Below, piece by piece: positions 34,208 through 43,684 of a stretch of DNA of 64,000 nt. The position numbers were made by a program, and so were the translations under genes. Origin of the DNA: Taibaiella sp. (lineage in GTDB: Bacteria; Bacteroidota; Bacteroidia; Chitinophagales; Chitinophagaceae); assembly GCA_016786705.1 (NCBI GenBank), contig JAEUVV010000006.1:372001-436000 (forward strand), read 5' to 3'. Under the pieces are notes generated by a model. The model saw nothing but the letters and a program-made list of their open reading frames with translations, was not told where the DNA came from and searched no databases. Every line of letters starts with the position of its first letter. Within the stretch, counting starts at the first letter, position 1.

Positions 34208-35254
34208 TTAAGATTGAGACATAAAGAGATTACACATTTTGTAGAGTACACGTGCCCCTACCAGTGGATCTATACTATCGTCAAAATGTTCTCCAGAGCT
34301 AACCTCGTTCAGGTCAAAGCCTATAATCTTTTTGCCGCTTTCTTTTATCTTTTTAAAGAGGTAAAAGATTTGCTCTACTTCATATCCTCCGGGGACTGGT
34401 GTACCGGTATTAGGGCATAGTTTAGGGTCAAGACCATCTATATCGAAGCTGATGTAGATATGCTCCGGTAGGGTGGTAATAACGTCGTCTACTATTTGTT
34501 TCCAGGTATCGCCTTCATACATTCTTTCTTTTACTTCTTTATCAAAGAAGGTAGTTACCCGTTCATCGTTTTGGATAATATCCAGCTCTTCATCACAATA
34601 ATCTCTGATACCTAGTTGTACCAGTTTACTTACTTCCGGCACTTCTTTGAGTACATTATACATAATAGAGGCGTGGGAATAAGTAAAGTTTTCATAAGCT
34701 TCCCTAAGGTCAGCATGTGCATCTATCTGCAGAATACCAAATTGTTTGTGTTTACTAGCCAGTGCTTGTATATAGCCTAATGGCGTACTATGGTCACCGC
34801 CTAGCAGGACTACTTTTTTGCCCTGGTCCATATACTTAAGGCTAAGTGCTTTCAGCCATTCTTTAAAGAATACACCACCTTCGTTTACTTCTTTTAATTT
34901 GTTGCATAATTGACCATTACAATCTATATCTGTTCCTTCAGATAGGGCGCCAATGATTAATTCAGAGCAGGAGCGCAGGTAGGCACTTTTACTTTCTATG
35001 CTTTTATCTACGGGCAGCATATAATAGCCTTTCTTCCATTCATCAACCCCATCCGGATCATAAAGATCTACCTGTAAGGAGGCTTCCATTATTTGTTCCG
35101 GGCCTTTGGCAGTACCTGCTCGGTAGCTTACGGTTACTTCCCAGGGTGCGGGGATAATGATTAGTGCTGAGTTTTCTTCTGTAGTTGGTAGACCGAAAAT
35201 GTTATTATCTTTCAGACCTACTGAGTTTGGATCAAAGTTCTCGAATCCTGACAT
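34208..35254 (-). CDS. arginase/agmatinase (ureohydrolase) family protein
   Basis: 348 residues, longer than most family members (~300). The Mn2+-binding ligands are present: His155 in GGDHS, Asp178-His180-Asp182 in QIDAHADLR, and Asp271-Asp273 in SFDIDGLDP. The N-terminal ~25 residues and an insert around 100-130 (SEGTDIDCNGQLCNKLKE) are extra. The family hydrolyses arginine, agmatine, formimidoylglutamate or guanidino compounds to urea or formamide. The substrate cannot be chosen from sequence alone. First gene of a two-gene operon with a membrane protein. Confidence 0.88.
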   Translation of the reverse strand: MSGFENFDPNSVGLKDNNIFGLPTTEENSALIIIPAPWEVTVSYRAGTAKGPEQIMEASLQVDLYDPDGVDEWKKGYYMLPVDKSIESKSAYLRSCSELIIGALSEGTDIDCNGQLCNKLKEVNEGGVFFKEWLKALSLKYMDQGKKVVLLGGDHSTPLGYIQALASKHKQFGILQIDAHADLREAYENFTYSHASIMYNVLKEVPEVSKLVQLGIRDYCDEELDIIQNDERVTTFFDKEVKERMYEGDTWKQIVDDVITTLPEHIYISFDIDGLDPKLCPNTGTPVPGGYEVEQIFYLFKKIKESGKKIIGFDLNEVSSGEHFDDSIDPLVGARVLYKMCNLFMSQS

Positions 35255-35279
35255 TATGTTTTACTAGTTGATTGAAGTG

Positions 35280-35287
35280 CAAAGGTA
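35280..35287 (-). promoter_or_regulatory. -7 promoter element for arginase-family operon
   Basis: Minus strand reads TACCTTTG, an exact TAnnTTTG match, 26 bases from the ATG. Confidence 0.6.
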
Positions 35288-35369
35288 AGACATTATCTAT
35301 ACTTCATCAGGACAGCACTTTCATTTAATGATAGTATTACATTTAGCTCCAGGTAAATATTAACAATAA

Positions 35370-35385
35370 AGTTTCACGTGGAACA
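35370..35385. promoter_or_regulatory. parS: parS-like site 1
   Basis: AGTTTCACGTGGAACA: one mismatch (first base) from the ParB-binding consensus TGTTTCACGTGNAACA. Confidence 0.75.
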
Positions 35386-35417
35386 ACCTATTATTTTTAT
35401 TAGTTTGGTTTTTTACT

Positions 35418-35433
35418 TGTTCCACGTGAAACT
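35418..35433. promoter_or_regulatory. parS: parS-like site 2
   Basis: TGTTCCACGTGAAACT: one mismatch (last base) from TGTTNCACGTGAAACA. Confidence 0.75.
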
Positions 35434-35563
35434 ACCTGGTAAATTAGATGTGCTAGGATTCCTATCATCCCTTTACTATTTTGAACTATAGTGAATTTAG
35501 TATCTTTATAATACTAGCAGGTTTTATTATAGCTACTGGCCTGTTATTTAATATTGTTGATTA

Positions 35564-35579
35564 TATTCCACGTGGAACT
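35564..35579. promoter_or_regulatory. parS: parS-like site 3, weakest
   Basis: TATTCCACGTGGAACT: keeps the palindromic core TTCCACGTGGAA but differs at the outer bases. Confidence 0.6.
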
Positions 35580-35700
35580 ATTGTATAGTATAATAAGTTG
35601 ATTCAGCTCGTCATTTGAGGAGTAAATGTAGTGTCCTGTTTAAATTAGCAGTAGATTAGTTTTATTAGTATCTGGTTTGTCTGCCTGTTAGTATTAGATG

Positions 35701-35716
35701 TGTTTCACGTGGAACT
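35701..35716. promoter_or_regulatory. parS: parS-like site 4
   Basis: TGTTTCACGTGGAACT: one mismatch (last base) from the consensus. Confidence 0.75.
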
Positions 35717-35806
35717 TTTATTATTTAGAAGCGCTAACCAATAGATGAACCTAAACAGATCATACTTGTTCTTTGTAAAACGTTGTTGATAGAAATAACT
35801 TTGTGT

Positions 35807-35822
35807 TGTTTCACGTGAAACA
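35807..35822. promoter_or_regulatory. parS: parS site 5, perfect consensus
   Basis: TGTTTCACGTGAAACA, the exact 16-base palindrome bound by chromosomal ParB (Spo0J). The symmetry extends to 18 bases (35806-35823). Confidence 0.88.
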
Positions 35823-35923
35823 AGTTTAGGGATCTGCCTTAAAGGGTTTGTAATGTTCCTGTTGTTTTAACTAAGCTATACTCTTATAAACATAATCACA
35901 TAGGTCTATTCCTGATACTTGTT

Positions 35924-35931
35924 TATCTTTG
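35924..35931 (+). promoter_or_regulatory. -7 promoter element for mnmG
   Basis: TATCTTTG, an exact TAnnTTTG match, 47 bases before the ATG. Confidence 0.6.
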
Positions 35932-35978
35932 CAGCGCTTAATTATATGTTGTAATAAGCTTTTAATACAGATAATAAG

Positions 35979-37856
35979 ATGTTTCCAGAATATGATGTTA
36001 TAGTAGTAGGTGCCGGCCATGCCGGATGTGAAGCTGCTGCCGCTGCCGCTAATATGGGTAGTAAAACCTTATTGGTAACGATGAATATGTTAACCATTGC
36101 CCAGATGTCCTGCAACCCGGCTATGGGTGGTATAGGTAAAGGCCAGATCGTGCGTGAGATTGATGCTTTAGGGGGCCAGAGTGGTATTATTTCCGATCAA
36201 TCCATGATCCAGTTCCGTATGCTTAACCGGTCAAAAGGGCCCGCTATGTGGAGCCCCAGGTGCCAATCTGATCGTATGCAGTTCGCCGGCGCCTGGCGTT
36301 ATGCACTAGAGCAAACGCCTAACCTGGACTTCTGGCAGGATATGGTAAAAGGTTTATTGGTGAAAGATGGAGCTGTATATGGTGTAATAACCGGTATGGG
36401 GCAGGAGATAAAAGCTAAAACTGTAGTACTGACTAATGGTACTTTCCTGAATGGGATCATACACGTAGGTGAAAAGCAATTTGGTGGTGGCAGAATGGGG
36501 GAAAAAGGAGCTTCCGGTATTACAGAGCAATTGGTAGAATTGGGCTTCGAAGCCAGCCGGTTAAAGACCGGAACACCACCCAGGATAGATGGTAGAAGCC
36601 TGAATTATGATAAAATGGAAGTGCAGGAAGGGGATGAAGAAGTAGTAGGTTTCTCTTATAAGGAAGTAAATAACCCGATTAAAAAGGACCCGAAGAAACA
36701 AAGAAACTGCTGGGTAACTTATACCAGCCCCGAGGTACATGAAATTTTAAAGACAGGTTTTGATAAATCACCTATGTTCCAGGGCAGGATCCAGGGTACC
36801 GGGCCCAGGTATTGCCCGAGTATCGAGGATAAAATCAACCGCTTTGCCGATAAAGACCGCCACCAGTTATTTGTAGAACCGGAAGGCTGGGATACGGTAG
36901 AGATCTATGTTAATGGTTTTTCTTCCTCTTTACCGGAAGAAGTCCAGTATAGAGCCATCACGAAAGTACCTGGTTTTGAAAACTGTAAGTTCTTTCGCCC
37001 GGGTTATGCGATCGAATATGATTACTTTCCACCTACGCAATTAAAGCTTACTTTGGAAACCAAACAGATCAGGAATTTGTTCTTTGCAGGGCAGATTAAC
37101 GGGACTACAGGGTATGAAGAAGCGGCCTGCCAGGGATTGATCGCAGGTATTAATGCGAGCAGAAACGCGCAGGAACTGGAGCCTTTTACTCTAAAAAGAG
37201 ATGAAGCTTATATAGGTGTTTTGATCGATGACCTGATCAGTAAGGGTACTGAAGAGCCTTACCGGATGTTTACTTCCAGGGCAGAATTCAGGACTTTACT
37301 GCGCCAGGATAATGCCGATATAAGACTTACGCAAAAAGGATTTGACATCGGGCTGGCCGACCAGGGGCGCCTGGATGCGGTAAATGATAAAATTGAACAA
37401 ACAGAAAAAGTAAAAGCCATTTTATCTGAAATGCCTGTTGAGCCTTCAGAAATTAATGATTTTCTTGAAAAAATAGGCCAAACAGCCCTAAAAGAACGTC
37501 AAAAAGCGTCAAAATTGGTATTAAGGCCCGACATTTCAATAAAAAACCTGGTTGCGCACCATTCCCTGCTGCAGGATAGCCTTAAAGGCTTCAAAGAGGA
37601 GGCTTTGGAGCAGGCAGAGATACTTTTGAAGTACGGGGTATACATGGAAAAGGAAAGAGAAATGGCTAACCGTATGGGGTATATGGAAGAGCTGATCATC
37701 CCGGATAGTTTTAATTATGAAAAAGTACAGGCGATCTCAATAGAGGCAAGGCAGAAGTTATCAAAGATCCGGCCGCAGACTTTGGGCCAGGCCTCCAGGA
37801 TATCAGGGGTTAACCCGAGTGATATACAGATCCTGATGGTACATATGGGAAGATAA
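35979..37856 (+). CDS. mnmG: tRNA uridine-5-carboxymethylaminomethyl modification enzyme MnmG
   Basis: 625 residues, the family length. The FAD-binding N-terminus reads VIVVGAGHAGCEAAAAAANMG. Family blocks NPAMGGIGKGQIVREIDALGG, LKTGTPPRIDGRS and GTTGYEEAACQGL(I)AGINA are intact, with the GidA-associated C-terminal domain at the end. With MnmE it modifies the wobble uridine (xm5U34) of certain tRNAs, using FAD, NADH and methylene-THF. The gene (old name gidA) sits beside oriC in many bacteria, which fits the parS sites just upstream. Ends in a terminator. A decayed copy of its 3' end lies ~0.6 kb downstream. Confidence 0.97.
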   Translation: MFPEYDVIVVGAGHAGCEAAAAAANMGSKTLLVTMNMLTIAQMSCNPAMGGIGKGQIVREIDALGGQSGIISDQSMIQFRMLNRSKGPAMWSPRCQSDRMQFAGAWRYALEQTPNLDFWQDMVKGLLVKDGAVYGVITGMGQEIKAKTVVLTNGTFLNGIIHVGEKQFGGGRMGEKGASGITEQLVELGFEASRLKTGTPPRIDGRSLNYDKMEVQEGDEEVVGFSYKEVNNPIKKDPKKQRNCWVTYTSPEVHEILKTGFDKSPMFQGRIQGTGPRYCPSIEDKINRFADKDRHQLFVEPEGWDTVEIYVNGFSSSLPEEVQYRAITKVPGFENCKFFRPGYAIEYDYFPPTQLKLTLETKQIRNLFFAGQINGTTGYEEAACQGLIAGINASRNAQELEPFTLKRDEAYIGVLIDDLISKGTEEPYRMFTSRAEFRTLLRQDNADIRLTQKGFDIGLADQGRLDAVNDKIEQTEKVKAILSEMPVEPSEINDFLEKIGQTALKERQKASKLVLRPDISIKNLVAHHSLLQDSLKGFKEEALEQAEILLKYGVYMEKEREMANRMGYMEELIIPDSFNYEKVQAISIEARQKLSKIRPQTLGQASRISGVNPSDIQILMVHMGR

Positions 37857-37886
37857 TTATTGCTCAATAAACTAAATAAAGTTTAC

Positions 37887-37924
37887 AGCCTGTTTTGGTT
37901 TTATACCAGGACAGGCTTTTTCTA
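37887..37924 (+). terminator. intrinsic terminator of mnmG
   Basis: 12-bp stem with two G-U pairs (37887-37898 with 37906-37917), then a T run. Confidence 0.8.
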
Positions 37925-38419
37925 TAAAATGAATTTTATACCTACTTGTAATGTAGGTTTTTAAAAAAATCTATTTCCTATTTTATCAATTGGAAATGTG
38001 CAGGATGTAATTGGTGTTTGGTAAAGATTCTTTTTTAAGTAAGAAAAGTTAAAATTTATTGTGCAATGATTAATGCTGTAAGTATGCTTTACTAGTAGTA
38101 AATAAAATTTACTTGTTTTAAAATTCCTGAATATAGTAGACATGATATTATTGAATTAGTAACAGAAAAGTAAAAGGTCTGAAGTATTGTTGAACAGGCA
38201 TGCATTTATTATTGACTGATGATCTTGATTTGAAAAGCAACTTAATGGCCTTAGCAGATACCCTATAATATTGCGTCTGTATTTCACCGATACCGCCGGA
38301 AAAATAATTGGCATATACCCACATAAGCAATGTACTTGATATGATAAATGAGAGAAATTGAAAAAATAAAAATCAAGACATTTTATTAGAAATTCCTTAT
38401 AAATCAATTATATTCCTTG
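37925..38419. other. gene-free AT-rich stretch after mnmG
   Basis: About 500 bases without a credible gene. Short frames on the minus strand have no family features, no promoter element and a composition like the surrounding non-coding DNA. I see no repeat here. It may be older decayed sequence linked to the mnmG remnant that follows. Confidence 0.5.
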
Positions 38420-38710
38420 AATAATAGGTCAAATGGCCCTAAAATAGGGTAAATATGTGTCAAAATTGGTATTAAAGCGCGACATTTCAATAAAAACCTG
38501 CTTGCGCACTATTACCTTATTGCAATACAGTATAGAAGGCTTTAAAAATGAACTTTTAGAGCAGGTAGAAATAATCCTCAAATAAGGAGTGTACTTGAAG
38601 AGATAAATAACTGGACAAAGTATGCATGGATGGGCATATAGAAGAGCTGATCAGTTTAATCATGAAAAGTACACTCATCAGAAATTAATAAAGACCGGAG
38701 CTTAACTGAG
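38420..38710 (+). pseudogene. decayed duplicate of the mnmG 3' end
   Basis: The stretch aligns along its length with mnmG bases ~37476-37780. Shared blocks include GTCAAAATTGGTATTAA, CGACATTTCAATAAAA and GAAGAGCTGATCA, in the same order and spacing apart from small indels. Most differences are G/C to A/T changes. Several stops and frameshifts break the frame, so it codes for nothing. It corresponds to roughly the last fifth of MnmG (residues ~500-600). A partial tandem duplication followed by decay is the simplest reading. Confidence 0.85.
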
Positions 38711-38880
38711 TTTATTTAATGGTACTGGGTAAATTTATTAGGAGAAGGACTGTTGAAGCACTACTTATTTTATAAAGAGGAAGGTAGAGAAATACAGTAA
38801 TTTTACAGTTTTGAAAGCTTTATTTTAAAAGAAAAAGGAATAAAAGCTTAATTTTCCTACCTGATTTTAAAAATTAGTTA

Positions 38881-38888
38881 TAATTTTG
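38881..38888 (+). promoter_or_regulatory. -7 promoter element for PLP enzyme gene
   Basis: TAATTTTG, an exact TAnnTTTG match, 41 bases before the ATG at 38930. Confidence 0.5.
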
Positions 38889-38929
38889 ATATATTATGAT
38901 TTATATTAATTCAAAAATATTAAAGAGTA

Positions 38930-40009
38930 ATGAGTTATAGAAAATATTTTGATATTACAGAGGAGATAGTTTATTTAAATACGCCAAAGAGTGGTTTAAT
39001 ACCTGATACACATAAACAATGGCGCAAACAATGGGATGAAGCTTTTTTTGATGCCAGTGGTGATCTGCGTAATCAACAGCCGGATTTTATACAAAGCGTA
39101 AAAAATGATTTTTCAGAATTATTTAATTGCCCGGCAGCATTGCTTTACCTGGTGCCGAATTTTTCTTTTGGCTATAATGTATTGCTGGATGGTCTGCCAA
39201 AAGGACTTAAATATGCGATATTAGAAGATGATTATCCATCTGTTAATTATGCTATACAGAGTAGAGGATTTGCTTACGAGTTGATCGAAGTGCATAAAGG
39301 AAGTTTAGAGGAAAATATCCTGAATGTTGTAAAGAATAGTAAAGTAGATGTATTATCCCTGAGCATTGTCCAGTATATTTCCGGCTTAAAAATTGATCTG
39401 GCATTTATTAAACAGTTGAAAAAAGACCATCCTAACCTGATCATAATCGGGGACGCTACACAATATTTAGGCACAGAGCCATTTGATTTTACCGGTTCTG
39501 GTTTTGATGCGGTTGCCGGAAGTGGTTATAAATGGTTGATGGCCGGTTTTGGAAATGGTTATGTGATGCTTTCTGAAGCGTTGCATTCTATTTTGTATGT
39601 AGCTGCCCGGCAACGTCCCGGACCTACAGCGCCTATGTTGGCCCATAAATCTATCATCGATATTTATTTTGAACCCGGTCACCAGGATACCTTAGCTTAT
39701 GGTACTTTATCACAATCCGTTCATTTTTATAAAGAATTGGATATTGATAAGATAAAAGAATATATTGATGATCTTAATGCTTATGCCTACCAGGTTTTCG
39801 ATGAAAGAGGATGGCTCTTACCCATTGTAAAGGACAGATCTTGTAAATCATCTTTAATCAACCTGCAGGTACCGCTGGAAATGTATCCGTTACTGGAGCA
39901 GAAAGGGATTAAATGTTTCCCGAGAGGTAGTGGTATCCGTATTGGCCTGCACCTTTATAATGATAAAAGTGATGTAGATCGTTTGGTCGCTGCATTGGAT
40001 AAAGGTTAG
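38930..40009 (+). CDS. class V aminotransferase-fold PLP-dependent enzyme
   Basis: 359 residues, short for the family (~380-400). The PLP lysine is Lys201 in GSGYKWLMAGFGNG and the ring-binding Asp is Asp175 in IGDATQYLG. The start (YFDITEEIVYLNTPKSGLIP) is typical of cysteine desulfurase/isopenicillin-N-epimerase-like members. No cysteine-containing catalytic loop of SufS/IscS is evident, so desulfurase activity is doubtful. Reaction and substrate unknown. Stand-alone gene located just after the mnmG remnant. Confidence 0.8.
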   Translation: MSYRKYFDITEEIVYLNTPKSGLIPDTHKQWRKQWDEAFFDASGDLRNQQPDFIQSVKNDFSELFNCPAALLYLVPNFSFGYNVLLDGLPKGLKYAILEDDYPSVNYAIQSRGFAYELIEVHKGSLEENILNVVKNSKVDVLSLSIVQYISGLKIDLAFIKQLKKDHPNLIIIGDATQYLGTEPFDFTGSGFDAVAGSGYKWLMAGFGNGYVMLSEALHSILYVAARQRPGPTAPMLAHKSIIDIYFEPGHQDTLAYGTLSQSVHFYKELDIDKIKEYIDDLNAYAYQVFDERGWLLPIVKDRSCKSSLINLQVPLEMYPLLEQKGIKCFPRGSGIRIGLHLYNDKSDVDRLVAALDKG

Positions 40010-40122
40010 TACTTTATTTTAAAGTATGCCGGCAATAGCATTTAATTCAATAGGATTATAAGAGAGAGGGTATATTGATGCTCTGTCTTAGATAATGTAA
40101 CATTATTGTTATCATTTATTAT

Positions 40123-40156
40123 AAAAAAAGCCGTGGGCATAGAAATGCACCACAGC
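40123..40156 (-). terminator. terminator of the large T9SS gene
   Basis: Imperfect hairpin (40130-40140 with 40145-40156) followed on the minus strand by seven T. It lies 26 bases after the stop. Confidence 0.65.
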
Positions 40157-40181
40157 CTCCAAGTATGAAACAAAAAATCCT

Positions 40182-43100
40182 TTATTGCTTTGTCATCTTA
40201 TAATTGTGTATTGTTCCATTTGCTCCCTGGTATTTTACAAGGTAAATTCCTGCAGGTAACTCATTAATGGCTACACTAATCTTATTATTAACAGGAGTTG
40301 CTCTTAAAATTTTTATAACCTGTCCCAAGCTATTGTATAAGGTAACTATACCCGATTCAGTGATATTACTAAGATACACGATTTCTGTAGCGGGGTTGGG
40401 ATATAACTTGACCTCCCTGTCTTTACATTGCACATAAGCCTGTACGATATGGCTATAGGTACCTTTAGTACTTCCCATATCTACCTGCTGCAGCCTGTAG
40501 AAATGCTGACCTTTTGTTACCTCCGGGTGCATATAACTATATTTCTTGCTACCTGCTGCCATTTGTGACCCGGCAGCTATCCTGCTAAGCGTCTCCCACT
40601 GCAAGCCATTGATACTATGTTCCAGCTCGAAATAAGCATGGTCCGTTTCTTTAGCAGTTGCCCAGCTGATTTCTACTGAACATGCATTTTCAACTGCAGT
40701 AAAAGAGGTAATATGGGTTGGCAATGGTTGCGGGCAAGTATTAGCCAGCTCTACAATTGCGAGTGTAGCAGCTTCTGGCTGGCAAGATGAGCCGGGAACT
40801 GTATATTCAAATACATAATTACCATCAGCGACATTAGTATTGTTCCAATAATATCCATTGAGATTTACACCACTATTACTCAACTCTCTCCATGTACCAT
40901 AAGTATCATAATTGCCTGCCAGCAGGGTAAACAAATTAAGTGTTCCTTTATCAGCTCCACAGATTGATTTGGTGAGGCCCTGCCCCGGGTTTGGTGGCGT
41001 TGACGTAGCCGGTATTGTATAGCTGATTTCTTTAGGAGCACAGCCTGTAATACCCGATAATCTTACCGTATAGGTACCCGTATGAGTGGCATAAGAAAAT
41101 GCCGGGGCAAATGTTAATACGCTGCTGTTACTCAGTATCACAGACGGATTATCATTGCGAAACCATTCAAAGTTAAGCCCAGGAATATTGGTAATACTTA
41201 AACTGGCACCGGTATTACCTTCACACAGGTTTTCGGGTATTATGGCAGGCTCTACTACATAAGTAGCATCCAGCAGCTGTGTAAAGGAGTTACTACAGTT
41301 GTCAGTAACCTGCACTTCATAGGTAGCAGGATCCAGGCCGGTAAATACAGGATTTGTACCATTGTTGACTACATAAGGCGCACCGTTTTTGGTAAGCAGT
41401 GCATAGCTTAGTGGTGCTAAAGATGAGCTGGCATCTACCACCAGGGATACCTGGTTGCCGGAACAGCCGAACATAAATGAAGAAAATGATACCTTGGGAT
41501 CTATAGTAAACTCTTTGAGCACAGTAACACATGGGCGCATGGGCGCTGCACTTGCATAGCCCGGCACTGCCATGTTCTGATAGGTATAATGCCTGAAAAC
41601 GACCCGAAAGGTACCGGTATAAGTCAGGTTAGCAGTTGTGGCATCATTAGGCAGTAGTTGACCTGCATTCTGAAGATTGTCAAGGGCTTCATTATACACT
41701 ATACCTGTTGTTGGGTGCACCCAGTTGCCGGTTACCGGGTCCAGCTTTTGCAGGTAATAATAATTGGGCTGGTTGCCGGGACCATAGGGTAACCAGCCCT
41801 GGGGATAGTAAGTATAAGAGTTGATCACTTTTACCGGAGGGGTGGTAATATCAAATGAAGTACAACCCTGGTTTACAGTCACATTATTATTAGGTATATA
41901 GCCTTTTGCCCGCCAATCTACATCAATAGAATCACCACAGGCATTATAAAAAGTAACCCTGAAATAGCCTATACCATTATTTGGCGAAACGCCATTGGCC
42001 CCTCCAGTAGGGAAATCCATGAAGAAGCGGGTACCGGCAGGATTGAGATGTGCTGTTGCATCATAAAAATTACCTCCGGATAATGTAACTCCATACATAT
42101 TGGCAAACGCCGTTCTTAATATGGCTGCCTGCGGACTGCTTTGCAGTCCGTTATTGCCGTATACATACTTTACCAGTACTTTGCTTACCTTACCGGATGT
42201 AATATATGCTACACGGGTAGCTACATCCGGGCCGCAGCCTTCTGAGGCATCAGATGCGGTAAGGGTGAAACCGGGCTCAGGGCCCAAAGGTTGGGTAAAT
42301 GTTTCCGAGTTACCACAGGCGTCGGTTATCGTAAATGTATAGGAACCGGTTGGTGGCAGATTAGATGCTGAGCCATAATCAGCTGGTCCGGTAAATGGTC
42401 CGGGGTGATTAGGGTTATACAACAGAGGATCAAATCCTGCGGGATAGCTGGTAAAGTTAATGGTATAATTGCCATGCCAGTTAGCCGGGCTGATGCGGAT
42501 ATAGCCATTGCTCCCGGAGCAGGTAACAGGCGGAACCCTGACCCCTATAGACCAGTCGTGGGCGATACGATGTCCCGGAACAGTAAAGGTACTATTATGT
42601 ACCTGAGTGCCGCAGGCATTACGTACCCTAAAGGTAACATTGTAAGCAGTATTGTAGACATAGGGAAAACGGATGGTAAAATTCGTGTTGGCGGCGCTGT
42701 ATTGCCGGGTAACCGTATCGGGAGCAGAAGCGCCTGGTCTTGTATAGATCCATTCAAAAGTGTAGGGTGCCACATTCCCCAGAGTGACATTATAGTAGCG
42801 GGGCAATGTGCTATCACAATAGGTGGCAGGTGTTTCATGGAGCCACTTTTGTTCTACAATAGAGAAGGTATTTACAGGCCCGGTTATAGTAACAGATTTT
42901 GTGCGGGCTGTACCCGGGCAGTTCATATCTGTAACCTTAACCAGGTAAGAGCCCGATGGCAAGGCATTGAATACATTACCCGACTGCTCAGGGCGCGTTA
43001 CGGGGCCACTGATAATAGAAAACCTGTCTGCCGTTCCATTCGTAATATTTACGGTTATCATCCCTGTATTAGGGCAGACGGAGGGCTCCTGCACCAGGTT

Positions 43101-43478
43101 AAACTCTAGTGGCTGCTGATTATTGGTTATAGTAGCGCTCTGCTCCTGGCTATTGCTGTTCGCTCCCAGGGTCTGCACTGCTTTTACCTGGTACACACCA
43201 GCTGAAAGTCCGCTTAAGGTTTGTGCTGAAGTAGTGATGGCTGATGCTTCGGTTTGTGCAGGTGCGCTGGTGCGCCATATTTTGTAGGTAACGGTTGCAG
43301 AAGGGTCTGTGCCATTAGCTGAGAAGTTAAGCGTTCCGTTACCAGGGCAGGTTTCAGGTACTGCGCTTACATTAAGTGTAAAAGCGGGCTGTGCATAGAT
43401 AAAATTTCCTGAATTAAGTAATATACAGATTAAAAATAGTTGTTTCAAAAGTGCCATATGGCGTATAAAGTGTTTCAT
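40182..43478 (-). CDS. large T9SS-sorted adhesin-like protein
   Basis: 1098 residues. Signal peptide (LLKQLFLICILLNSGNFIYA) then repeated ~80-100-residue Ig/SprB-like modules whose ends read VKVTDMNCPGTARTKSV, FTITDACGNSETFT and VQVTDNCSNSFTQ. A fibronectin-like pre-sorting domain (PLPTHITSFTAVENACSVEISW) and a T9SS type A domain (VKLYPNPATEIVYLS ... AGIYLVKYQG) follow. SprB-type repeats are known from gliding adhesins; here that role is inference. Rich in Asn, Thr and aromatic residues, with regular cysteines. Monocistronic. Confidence 0.88.
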   Translation of the reverse strand: MKHFIRHMALLKQLFLICILLNSGNFIYAQPAFTLNVSAVPETCPGNGTLNFSANGTDPSATVTYKIWRTSAPAQTEASAITTSAQTLSGLSAGVYQVKAVQTLGANSNSQEQSATITNNQQPLEFNLVQEPSVCPNTGMITVNITNGTADRFSIISGPVTRPEQSGNVFNALPSGSYLVKVTDMNCPGTARTKSVTITGPVNTFSIVEQKWLHETPATYCDSTLPRYYNVTLGNVAPYTFEWIYTRPGASAPDTVTRQYSAANTNFTIRFPYVYNTAYNVTFRVRNACGTQVHNSTFTVPGHRIAHDWSIGVRVPPVTCSGSNGYIRISPANWHGNYTINFTSYPAGFDPLLYNPNHPGPFTGPADYGSASNLPPTGSYTFTITDACGNSETFTQPLGPEPGFTLTASDASEGCGPDVATRVAYITSGKVSKVLVKYVYGNNGLQSSPQAAILRTAFANMYGVTLSGGNFYDATAHLNPAGTRFFMDFPTGGANGVSPNNGIGYFRVTFYNACGDSIDVDWRAKGYIPNNNVTVNQGCTSFDITTPPVKVINSYTYYPQGWLPYGPGNQPNYYYLQKLDPVTGNWVHPTTGIVYNEALDNLQNAGQLLPNDATTANLTYTGTFRVVFRHYTYQNMAVPGYASAAPMRPCVTVLKEFTIDPKVSFSSFMFGCSGNQVSLVVDASSSLAPLSYALLTKNGAPYVVNNGTNPVFTGLDPATYEVQVTDNCSNSFTQLLDATYVVEPAIIPENLCEGNTGASLSITNIPGLNFEWFRNDNPSVILSNSSVLTFAPAFSYATHTGTYTVRLSGITGCAPKEISYTIPATSTPPNPGQGLTKSICGADKGTLNLFTLLAGNYDTYGTWRELSNSGVNLNGYYWNNTNVADGNYVFEYTVPGSSCQPEAATLAIVELANTCPQPLPTHITSFTAVENACSVEISWATAKETDHAYFELEHSINGLQWETLSRIAAGSQMAAGSKKYSYMHPEVTKGQHFYRLQQVDMGSTKGTYSHIVQAYVQCKDREVKLYPNPATEIVYLSNITESGIVTLYNSLGQVIKILRATPVNNKISVAINELPAGIYLVKYQGANGTIHNYKMTKQ

Positions 43479-43684
43479 TTTTTTTAGATCAGTAATGAGA
43501 AAAGAGTTGAAATTAACTCACATTCCGGCTACTGGCTGCAGCCGGAATGGAGTAATACAGAGATGTACATCTCATTTTTCAAAAGGCATAATCTTCTAAA
43601 GCTTATGACAATAGGAGGTGTGAAGGTTTTGGCTTTCTTTTCTAAGGTGTAGTTACATAGGTATATGTTATAGCCAAGGGTACG

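Larger units (their letters stand above)
35255..35978. other. centromere-like gap with five parS sites upstream of mnmG
   Basis: 724 bases with no gene, strongly G/T-biased on the plus strand (by hand 37 G against 19 C in 35521-35700). It holds five parS-like palindromes over 453 bases, the arginase-family promoter on one side and the mnmG promoter on the other. Confidence 0.75.

Noticed and set aside
37961..38407. Several 60-83-codon minus-strand frames after mnmG
   Set aside because: AT-rich, overlapping each other, without signals or family features; region looks non-coding.
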